This document shows positions 9,444 through 16,732 of a stretch of DNA of 64,000 bases, piece after piece. Source of the stretch: Lichenicoccus sp965213775 (GTDB lineage Bacteria > Pseudomonadota > Alphaproteobacteria > Acetobacterales > Acetobacteraceae); NCBI GenBank assembly GCA_965213775.1, contig CBDCAC010000004.1, positions 992,001 to 1,056,000 of the forward strand, read 5' to 3'. Within the stretch, counting starts at the first letter, position 1, and every line of letters begins with the position of its first letter. The translations under genes and the position numbers were made by a program. A model generated the notes under the pieces. The model worked only from the letters and a program-made list of their open reading frames with translations. It did no database searches and was not told the origin of the DNA.

Positions 9444-10442
9444 TCAGCCGGCGACCGTCAGGCCGATCGAGCGGCACGGCGCGCGCAGCAGACGATCGAG
9501 CTCGCCGTCGAGCCGGGTGAGGGTGAGCGAGACGCCGGACATCTCCAGCGAGGTGAAGTAGTTGCCCACGAAGCGGTGGGTGGGGGTGATGCGGCGCGCC
9601 CGCAGCATCGCGTCGACATGGCCGTAGAGCAGGTAGAGCTCCATCAGCGGCGTCGCTCCCAGCCCGGAGATCAGCACGCTGACATCCTCACCCTCGAAGG
9701 GCAGGTCGGCGAGGATGCGATCAAGCATCATCGCGGCCATCTCGCGCGCCGGCGCCACCGGCAGCACCGCGATGCCGTGCTCGCCGTGATGGCCGATGCC
9801 GACCTCCATGGTGCCCGGCTCGATCGAGAAGTTCGGCTTGCCGGCGGCCGGAATGGTGCAGGCGGACAGGCCGATCCCGATCGAGCGGGTGTTGTCGATG
9901 CTCTTCTGCGCCGAGGCGATGACCGCGTCGAGCTCCGCGCCCTCGGCCGCGCGCGCGCCGCCCGCCTTCCACATGACGATCTCGCCGGCGACGCCGCGCC
10001 GCTTGTCGGCCTCCTCGGGCGGTGCCGAGGCGACGTCGTCGTTGGCGATCACGGTGCGCACGGCGACCTCGTCCTTGGCGGCGAGCTTGACCGCCATCTT
10101 CACGTTCATGTTGTCGCCGGCATAGTTGCCGTACAGGCAGGCGACGCCCTGGCCGCCATCGGCTTCGCCGAACGCGGCGTGGAAGCTCTTCGCCGTCGGG
10201 GAGGCGAATACCTCGCCGACCGCCACCGCATCGACCAGCCCCGGCCCGACATAGCCGAGGAACGCCGGCTCATGGCCGGAGCCGCCGCCGGTGACGATGC
10301 CCACGCGGCCCGTGGGACGGCCGCCCGCACTGCGCAGCACGCGCGGATGATCCGTCGCCACCAGCAGATCCGGATGCGCCGCCAGCACCCCCGACAAGCT
10401 GCCCTCGGTCACACGATCCGGATCATCGATCACACGGTTCAT
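9444..10442 (-). CDS. dhaK: DhaK-type kinase subunit (dihydroxyacetone/erythrulose kinase)
   Basis: 332 residues, first gene of the operon. It carries the DhaK motifs TGGGSGHEPAFLGYVG, NYAGDNMN and GIGHHGEHG; the histidine in the last motif matches the residue that binds ketose substrates covalently as a hemiaminal. The ATG at 10442 follows GGAGGAAGCGGC, a better start than the one 66 bases upstream. With the neighbouring dehydrogenase a C4 ketose such as erythrulose is a likely substrate, but dihydroxyacetone cannot be excluded. Confidence 0.85.
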   Translation of the reverse strand: MNRVIDDPDRVTEGSLSGVLAAHPDLLVATDHPRVLRSAGGRPTGRVGIVTGGGSGHEPAFLGYVGPGLVDAVAVGEVFASPTAKSFHAAFGEADGGQGVACLYGNYAGDNMNVKMAVKLAAKDEVAVRTVIANDDVASAPPEEADKRRGVAGEIVMWKAGGARAAEGAELDAVIASAQKSIDNTRSIGIGLSACTIPAAGKPNFSIEPGTMEVGIGHHGEHGIAVLPVAPAREMAAMMLDRILADLPFEGEDVSVLISGLGATPLMELYLLYGHVDAMLRARRITPTHRFVGNYFTSLEMSGVSLTLTRLDGELDRLLRAPCRSIGLTVAG

Positions 10443-10639
10443 GCCGCTTCCTCCCACGAGAACACACGCACGTTGCCGCATTGCCTCTCGGCGAGGAAGA
10501 TGCGTCAACCGGCGCAGATGTCAACAGCATGCACGATTGCGCGGCTTGGATCGTCTCAATTTGGAGATAGATTCCCGCTGAACCCGCGCCGATCGGAAGG
10601 CTTGCCGCTTCCTTGACCGAACAGATGCACGATTTATTC

Positions 10640-10653
10640 TGAACATATGATCA
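10640..10653. promoter_or_regulatory. palindromic operator-like site upstream of dhaK
   Basis: TGAACATATGATCA is a palindrome over 12 of 14 positions in the 397-base gap between the divergent dhaK operon and a TonB receptor gene. The same gap holds a 10-base direct repeat (ATGCACGATT at 10529-10538 and 10625-10634). Both look like regulator sites, but no regulator gene lies nearby. Nothing else was recognised in 10443-10839. Confidence 0.35.
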
Positions 10654-10839
10654 ACAAACGAGAGATTGTGCACTGCAAAACGGCGGTCGAAGCGCGGCGC
10701 TGCCGGTCTCGATGCGATCATGGCGGGACGCCGCGAATTGAACAGCTCGGCGCCGTGACTAATCTCCGTGCCCAGTTGCGACGAGTGAATCAGCGTGGCA
10801 TGTGCGGAACGTCTGCGACACCGCCGGAGCCGCCCGATC

Positions 10840-13275
10840 ATGCGTCGACGCATCTTTCGCTCCGATCGGGCGGCGCTCAACCTGGTGTGGCTCGTGATCC
10901 TTTCGCCCGCGGTGCATGCGCAGCAGGCTGCCGTTCCCGCAGCTGCCGGATCCTTGTCGCCCCCGGCGTCCGCCGCCGCCTCGGGAGCGCCGACCGGCAA
11001 CGGCGAGGCCGTCATCGTGACCGGCACCCGCGAGCCGCGTCGCAAGGCGCGCGACAGCCTGTCCCCGGTCGACGTGGTGACCGCGCGCGACCTCGCCGAG
11101 ACCGGGCAGACCAACGCGACCCAGGCGCTGGTGCAGCTGCTGCCTTCGGTCACCGCGCCCGCGGTCGGCATCTTCGACGGCGCCCCGACCGACTTCATCA
11201 GCCTGCGCGGGCTCAACCCGAACCAGACGCTGGTGCTGGTCGACGGCAAGCGACGGCACAGTTCGTCGTTCATCTTCATCGACGGCTTCGCCGACGGCGC
11301 GACACCGGTCGACCTGGACCTGATCCCGCCGTCGCTGATCGATCATATCGAGGTGCTGCGCGACGGCGCCGCGGCGCAGTACGGCTCGGACGCGATCGCC
11401 GGCGTCGTGAACATCATCCTGAAATCGACCGACCGCGGCGGCATCGCCTCCGGCGAGATCGGCCAGACCGAAGCCGGAGACGGTTTCGTGGTGCAGGCAG
11501 GGGGCGAGAAGTCGGCGAGACTGGGGCCGAACGGCTTCGTCGATCTGAGCGTCGATTATCGTCACCAGGACCATACCGTCCGCGACGATGACGACGACCG
11601 CACCGGCACCCGGGTGACCAAGATCCTGGGCGATCCCGCCAGCACCCGTTACGATCTCGGTGTCAATGCGGGGCTCGATCTCGCCGACGGCGTGCAGCTC
11701 TACAGCACCGACACCTATGCCTACCGCTTCACCGACGTGAACCAGGTCTACCGCCTGCCGACCCGGCTGCCGGCACTCTATCCCGGCGGCTTCACGCCGC
11801 ACCAGACCACGTTCGAGAACGATTTCTCCGCGGCCCTGGGGCTGAAGGGCGACGACCTGCTGGGCTGGAACTGGGACCTGAGCTCCACCTACGGCGGCGA
11901 CTTCCTCGACGACAACCTGCGCAACAGCGCCAACATCGCCCTGTATGAGGCGACCGGCGCGACGCCCACCGGCATCCATCTTGCGAACTTCTCCAGCACG
12001 CTGCTGACCGACGATCTGGACCTTCGCCGCAACGTCCAGCTAGGTTTCTGGTGGTCGCCGATCACGCTGGCCGGCGGCATCGAGCATCGTTTCGAGACCT
12101 ACGGGACCGGGGTCGGCAGCCCGGCCTCGTACCTGTACGGCGGCAGCCAGGCGCAGGCGGGGCTGCTGCCGAGCGACGCCGGGCCTCACGCGCGCGTGGT
12201 TTACAGCGCCTACGGTGACCTCTCAACCCACCTGACGCGCGCCTGGCAGGTCGACCTCGCGGGACGCTTCGAGCATTACACCGATTTTGGCAACACCTAT
12301 AACGGCAAGATCTCGACCCGCTACGACGTCTCGCGCGCCCTGGCGCTCCGCGCGACGCTGAGCAGCGGCACCCGGGCGCCCAGCCTCGCCGACGAGTACT
12401 ACAGCGCGCTCGCGGTGGGGCCCGACAGCGCCAGCGGCACGCTGGCCGCCAATTCCGCCGCGTCCCGGCTGCTCGGCGCCTCGCCCCTGGAACCGGAGCG
12501 CTCCACCAACCTGACCGCGGGCGTGGTGCTCAACCCGGTCGAGCGGCTGCACGTCACGGTCGATGGCTACCAGATCCAGATCCGCGACCGCATCGTCAGC
12601 GGCCCGGGCACGTCCGGCGATCTCGCGATCGACGCGCTGCGCCTGCAGGGCATCGCCGTCTCGCCGGAGCTCGCGTCGGACGACGTGTCGGCCTCGTTCT
12701 TCGCCAACGCCGCCAGCACCCGTACCCGCGGCGTCGACGTGACGCTGGCCTACAGCACGACTCTCGGTCGCTGGCGCGGCACGGAGCTGGGCGTCGTCGA
12801 CTGGGACGCGTCGCTGAACGCGAACTATACGCGCATCACCCATGCCAACAGCCTGGCCAACGGCGCCGCCGACCTGACGGCGCAGAACATCGCCTACCTG
12901 ACCACCAGCACGCCCAGGAACCGCATCACCGTCGGCGGCCGCTGGCACGAGGCGCGCTGGGATCTGGTGCTGCACGAGCAGCGCTTCGGCGAGACCATCG
13001 ACGCGCTGACCTATTTCGAGGGACCGAACGCCTTTTCCACCACCGACTTCCTACGTTTCTACAACCGGCCGCGCTGGATCACGAATGTCGAGCTCGGCTA
13101 CCGGCCGGTTCGGCACCTGCGCGTGGCGCTGGGCGCCAACAACCTGTTCGACGACTATCCGACCCGGATCCCGGCGCAGAACGGCTATGACGGATCCGAG
13201 CCGTACGACAGCGACGCGAGCCAGATCGGCATCGACGGCGGCTTCTATTATGCCCGCCTCTCCTACGACTTCTGA
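10840..13275 (+). CDS. TonB-dependent outer-membrane receptor
   Basis: 811 residues. After a signal peptide ending at AVHAQQA comes a clear TonB-box/plug region (EAVIVTGTREPRRKARDS, then FISLRGLNPNQTLVLVDGK and AAAQYGSDAIAGVVNI), followed by a beta-barrel ending in ARLSYDF. The ATG at 10840 with GGAG 11 bases upstream is preferred to the one at 10795. It is 22 bases upstream of the aminotransferase gene and probably co-transcribed with it. The ligand is unknown; proximity to the polyol operon may be coincidental. Confidence 0.87.
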   Translation: MRRRIFRSDRAALNLVWLVILSPAVHAQQAAVPAAAGSLSPPASAAASGAPTGNGEAVIVTGTREPRRKARDSLSPVDVVTARDLAETGQTNATQALVQLLPSVTAPAVGIFDGAPTDFISLRGLNPNQTLVLVDGKRRHSSSFIFIDGFADGATPVDLDLIPPSLIDHIEVLRDGAAAQYGSDAIAGVVNIILKSTDRGGIASGEIGQTEAGDGFVVQAGGEKSARLGPNGFVDLSVDYRHQDHTVRDDDDDRTGTRVTKILGDPASTRYDLGVNAGLDLADGVQLYSTDTYAYRFTDVNQVYRLPTRLPALYPGGFTPHQTTFENDFSAALGLKGDDLLGWNWDLSSTYGGDFLDDNLRNSANIALYEATGATPTGIHLANFSSTLLTDDLDLRRNVQLGFWWSPITLAGGIEHRFETYGTGVGSPASYLYGGSQAQAGLLPSDAGPHARVVYSAYGDLSTHLTRAWQVDLAGRFEHYTDFGNTYNGKISTRYDVSRALALRATLSSGTRAPSLADEYYSALAVGPDSASGTLAANSAASRLLGASPLEPERSTNLTAGVVLNPVERLHVTVDGYQIQIRDRIVSGPGTSGDLAIDALRLQGIAVSPELASDDVSASFFANAASTRTRGVDVTLAYSTTLGRWRGTELGVVDWDASLNANYTRITHANSLANGAADLTAQNIAYLTTSTPRNRITVGGRWHEARWDLVLHEQRFGETIDALTYFEGPNAFSTTDFLRFYNRPRWITNVELGYRPVRHLRVALGANNLFDDYPTRIPAQNGYDGSEPYDSDASQIGIDGGFYYARLSYDF

Positions 13276-13297
13276 GCGCCAGCATGGACGCCGACGC

Positions 13298-14389
13298 ATG
13301 ACCATCCTGTCCCGACGCCGCATGATCGAGGCCGGCGGCCTGCTCGGCCTCGCCGCCCTGCACCATCCAGCCGTCGCCGCCGGTACGCCGCTGCGGACGC
13401 AGCTCTCGCTGAACGAGAACCCGTATGGGCCCGCATCGAGCGTCCGGCGCGTGCTGGACGACACGCTGCGGCAGGTCAGCCGTTACGGCAGCGAGGACGC
13501 GGCGGATCGGCTGGTGGCGCAGATCGCGGCCCTGGAAGATATCGATCCCCGCCAGATCGTGATGGGCGAGATCCTGCAGGTGCTGGGCCTGTTTCTGGCC
13601 GCGCAGGCGCCGACCGGCGGTCGCTTCGTCTACTCGGTCCCGGGCTACACGGCACTGGTGGATGCCGCACGACCGCTGGGCGGTGTGGCCGTCGGCGTGC
13701 CGCTCGCCGCCGACCTGAGCAACGACCTGGACGCGCTCGACCGTGCCGTGGGCCACGATACCAAGGCGCTCTACCTGATCAACCCGCACAACCCGAGCGG
13801 TACCGCCAGCGCCCGTGCCGCGTTCGACGCCTTCCTGTCGCGTATCGCCCAGCGCGCCCTGGTGGTCGTCGACGAGGCCTATCTCGAATACGACGACATG
13901 GCGTTGAGCGCCGCGCGCCTGACCCGCGAAGGCCACGACGTGGCGGTGTTCCGCACGCTGGACAAGATCTACGGCCTGGCCGGTCTGCCGATCGGCTACC
14001 TGCTGGCGCCTCGCCGGCTCGCAGCCGCGCTGCAGGCGGCGGGCTTCGGCGACCCGCACGGGTTGGGCAGAGTGCAGATCGCCGCCGCCGGCGCAGCCCT
14101 GGCCGATCAGGATTGGGTGCGGCAGGTGCGCACCCGCATCGTCGCCGGCCGCATACGCCTGACCGCGGTCCTGGACCGGTTGGGCCTTGAGCATAGCCGC
14201 TCGGTCGCCAACTTCGTGTTCTTTCGCAGCCCGGGGCCGGCGGATCGACTGCGGCAGGACCTGCTGCGGCGCGGGATCGTCGTGGCTCGCCCGTTCCCGC
14301 CGCTGGACCAGTGGATCCGCATCAGCGTCGGCACCGAGACGGAAGTGACACGCACGATCTCGGCCTTGAGCGACAGCCTGAAGGGTTGA
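13298..14389 (+). CDS. HisC-like PLP aminotransferase with Tat-like leader
   Basis: 363 residues of the class I/II aminotransferase fold, closest in motif pattern to histidinol-phosphate aminotransferases: LNENPYGP near the start, YLINPHNPSGT, VVVDEAYLEY, and RTLDKIYGLAGLPIGY whose lysine should bind PLP. The protein begins with an arginine cluster (SRRRMIEAGG) and a hydrophobic stretch ending AVAAGT, which looks like a twin-arginine export signal, so it may act outside the cytoplasm on a compound brought in by the TonB receptor upstream. It is unlikely to be the housekeeping HisC because of that leader and its context. Confidence 0.75.
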   Translation: MTILSRRRMIEAGGLLGLAALHHPAVAAGTPLRTQLSLNENPYGPASSVRRVLDDTLRQVSRYGSEDAADRLVAQIAALEDIDPRQIVMGEILQVLGLFLAAQAPTGGRFVYSVPGYTALVDAARPLGGVAVGVPLAADLSNDLDALDRAVGHDTKALYLINPHNPSGTASARAAFDAFLSRIAQRALVVVDEAYLEYDDMALSAARLTREGHDVAVFRTLDKIYGLAGLPIGYLLAPRRLAAALQAAGFGDPHGLGRVQIAAAGAALADQDWVRQVRTRIVAGRIRLTAVLDRLGLEHSRSVANFVFFRSPGPADRLRQDLLRRGIVVARPFPPLDQWIRISVGTETEVTRTISALSDSLKG

Positions 14390-14479
14390 GGGAGCGCATC
14401 GCGACGGCCGAGCCGGAGGCGATCCCGGCTGGCCAGCCTCGGCGGGAATACTTGGCTGCTTGCCGTTGCAATTCATTCC

Positions 14480-14495
14480 CATCTCAATAGAGATG
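14480..14495. promoter_or_regulatory. inverted repeat upstream of the small cysteine protein gene
   Basis: CATCTC-AATA-GAGATG is a perfect 6-bp inverted repeat flanked by TTGCAA-like half-sites at 14466-14471 and 14506-14509. It lies about 100 bases before the ATG at 14597 and could be an operator. No binding protein can be assigned. Confidence 0.3.
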
Positions 14496-14596
14496 CAAAC
14501 TATTCGCAAAATCGAGGCGTCCGGAAGAACAGATTTGCAGTCACGCAACTTCAGTGTTTATCATGCGCGATCCTGTCGCCGTCTAGGAGTTGCACC

Positions 14597-14809
14597 ATGT
14601 CGATGACCCAGAGCCATGACGCCGCGTGCACCAACTGCAGGTTCTTCGATGACCATGCCAAGCTGCAGGCCGATGGTGGCCTGTGCCGGTACAATCCGCC
14701 GGTCACGCAGCCGAGCGCTGAGGCTCACGGATTGTGGCCGGTGGTGTCATCCACTAACTGGTGCGGACATTTCAGCGTCGATACGACCACCGCCGGCTCT
14801 GCCGACTAA
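14597..14809 (+). CDS. small four-cysteine protein (metal-binding candidate)
   Basis: 70 residues with the pattern CTNCRFF, then GGLCRYNPP, then NWCGHF: four cysteines spaced C-x2-C-x(n)-C-x(n)-C. The layout recalls both high-potential iron-sulfur proteins and small zinc-binding proteins common in alphaproteobacteria; there is no export signal, which argues against a classical periplasmic HiPIP. AGGAG lies seven bases before the ATG, so translation is well supported. Function unknown. Confidence 0.65.
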   Translation: MSMTQSHDAACTNCRFFDDHAKLQADGGLCRYNPPVTQPSAEAHGLWPVVSSTNWCGHFSVDTTTAGSAD

Positions 14810-14883
14810 TCGAGGGCTCGGACCCCGGCCGCCACGGCTGCGGGCGGCGGTATAGCAGGCCCTACCTCGGGCGGCCCGAAGTA

Positions 14884-15372
14884 TCAGGTGCGTAGCCACC
14901 GCACCGCGACATGGCTCAAATCGGTGCCGTGCAGTCGCGCCACGCTGAGGGCAGCGGCCGAGACGGTCGCCAGCGGCAGGTGGCATCCAAGCGCCAGAAG
15001 GCTCGCGGCGAGCGTCGTGACGGCGTGGACCAAGAACGGCCTGACGAGCCGGCCGGGTGCTAGCGAGAAGATCAGGTTGTCCACCAGCCAAGCATCGTCG
15101 GCCTGCGCCGCCGCCATCGCCCGAACCAGTCGCCTCTCGTGACGTGTCAGCGAGAGGCAGTTCCCCGTCGCGGTCATCAGCCCGACAGGCTGATGGCGAA
15201 GCATCCGTTCGTGCGCTTGGCGGAACCGGGTCCCGGCGTCCGACCACCGCTCATCGTGCTGCGCCGGGCAGCCCGGGTCATCGTCGAGCGCACGACGGGT
15301 CACGGAAAGCGCCAGAAAATAGGCCGGGCGATGCGGCACCCTCGCCATGCGTGATCCGTTATCGATAATCAT
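14884..15372 (-). CDS. hypothetical protein next to a Fur-like box
   Basis: 162 residues that match no family I recognise. The ATG at 15372 follows GGAGGAG at a spacing of five bases; a second ATG at 15348 is less well placed. The C-terminal half is hydrophobic and alanine/leucine-rich (HAVTTLAASLLALGCHLPL) and could be membrane-associated; LTRHERRLVRAM is a basic helix before it. An iron-regulator-like site lies about 35 bases upstream, so expression under iron limitation is plausible. Confidence 0.5.
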   Translation of the reverse strand: MIIDNGSRMARVPHRPAYFLALSVTRRALDDDPGCPAQHDERWSDAGTRFRQAHERMLRHQPVGLMTATGNCLSLTRHERRLVRAMAAAQADDAWLVDNLIFSLAPGRLVRPFLVHAVTTLAASLLALGCHLPLATVSAAALSVARLHGTDLSHVAVRWLRT

Positions 15373-15403
15373 CGGACTCCTCCGGCGAACTCGTGACAAC
15401 CTT

Positions 15404-15427
15404 AATGAGAATGACTCTCGTTTGCAA
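15404..15427. promoter_or_regulatory. Fur-like box in divergent promoter region
   Basis: The core TGAGAATGACTCTCG (15406-15420) matches 10 of 14 defined positions of the 7-1-7 Fur consensus TGATAATnATTATCA and is followed by TTGCAA. It sits between the divergent hypothetical gene (starts 15372) and the aldo/keto reductase gene (starts 15538), and could control either one. Confidence 0.45.
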
Positions 15428-15537
15428 CGTGAGATCGAACGCGGCGCTGGTGTCCGAGGGCCACCACGAAGCGGGTTGACCGTCCCGCGATCGAAGCGCA
15501 CGCATTCCGTACTCAACGCTACGAAAGTCGCAATGGC

Positions 15538-16614
15538 ATGTCGCTGGTCAATTTTCGCACCGTCGGCCGCTCGGGGCTGGTCGTCAGCCCGCTGGCTCTC
15601 GGCGCCATGACGTTCGGGCCGGGCGATTGGGGCGCCGACGAGCGAACGTCGCGGGCGATCTTCGACGCCTACCGAGATGCCGGCGGCAACTTCATCGACA
15701 CGGCCGACATCTACTCGGGCGGCGCGAGCGAGCGCCTCGTCGGGCAATTCATCAAGGAGAGCAGTTCACGCGATGACGTGGTGCTCGCGACCAAGTTCGG
15801 CTTCAACGGCTCCGCCCGCCCGCTCACGGCGCACCGAGCAGGCGGCGGCAACCCGAATGCCGGCGGCGCCGGATCGAAGAATATCCATCGAGCACTCGAC
15901 GCATCGCTCAAGCGGCTCGGGACCGACTATATCGATCTCTACTGGATGCATATCTGGGACGGCGTCACCCCCGTCGAGGAGATCGTCCAGACGCTGGGCG
16001 ACCTCATCCGGGCAGGCAAGATCCGCTATTACGGTTTCTCGGACATGCCGGCGTGGCTGGCGACGAAGGCAGCCACGATCGCCGCGGAACGGCGCATCCC
16101 CGGCCCGATCGCGATCCAGGTGGAATATTCCCTCGTGGCGCGAGACGTGGAGAGCGAACATATTCCAGCAGCGAGAGACGCCGGCATGGGTGTCTTGCCG
16201 TGGAGTCCCCTGGCAGGGGGATTCCTGAGCGGGAAATACGACCGGAAGGATACCGGCGGCACGGGACGGCTGAGCGGCGCCAACCCGTTCGGGAACAGCA
16301 AGTTCGTGGACCGGAACTGGGACACGCTGGATGTGGTGAAGGCCGTGGCATTGGAGCAGGACCGCCCGACGGCGCAGGTTGCCCTCGCCTGGACGCTGGC
16401 ACGTCCCGGCATCGCCTCGACCCTCGTCGGCGCCCGCACGGTGGCGCAGCTCGAAAGCAACATCGCCGCGGCCGGACTTCGCCTCACCGGCAGCCAGATG
16501 GACCGCCTCGATCGGGCAAGCATGCCGATGCCGGGATTCACCTCGGGGCTGGCCGCGCCGGCGATCCGTCGCATGGTGTTCGGCGGTCAGGATGTGACCG
16601 GCTGGGGGGAATAG
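15538..16614 (+). CDS. aldo/keto reductase
   Basis: 358 residues of the AKR superfamily (TIM barrel). The catalytic set is visible: Asp and Tyr in FIDTADIYSGGASE, Lys in LATKFG, His in LYWMHIWD; the NADPH-binding C-terminal pattern LVGARTVAQLESNIAA is present. Such enzymes reduce aldehydes and ketones with NADPH in the cytoplasm. The substrate is unknown. The ribosome site is weak. Confidence 0.85.
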   Translation: MSLVNFRTVGRSGLVVSPLALGAMTFGPGDWGADERTSRAIFDAYRDAGGNFIDTADIYSGGASERLVGQFIKESSSRDDVVLATKFGFNGSARPLTAHRAGGGNPNAGGAGSKNIHRALDASLKRLGTDYIDLYWMHIWDGVTPVEEIVQTLGDLIRAGKIRYYGFSDMPAWLATKAATIAAERRIPGPIAIQVEYSLVARDVESEHIPAARDAGMGVLPWSPLAGGFLSGKYDRKDTGGTGRLSGANPFGNSKFVDRNWDTLDVVKAVALEQDRPTAQVALAWTLARPGIASTLVGARTVAQLESNIAAAGLRLTGSQMDRLDRASMPMPGFTSGLAAPAIRRMVFGGQDVTGWGE

Positions 16615-16732
16615 AGCTCGATCCGAACCTCAAGCGAGGTCGCGCGGATCGTCGCGGGCTCGAACTCGGATCGTCCGGCGCGGCCAAGCCGGCCGGGTTC
16701 ACGGCAGGGGCGTGGCTTGGCGGTCGCGCCGG

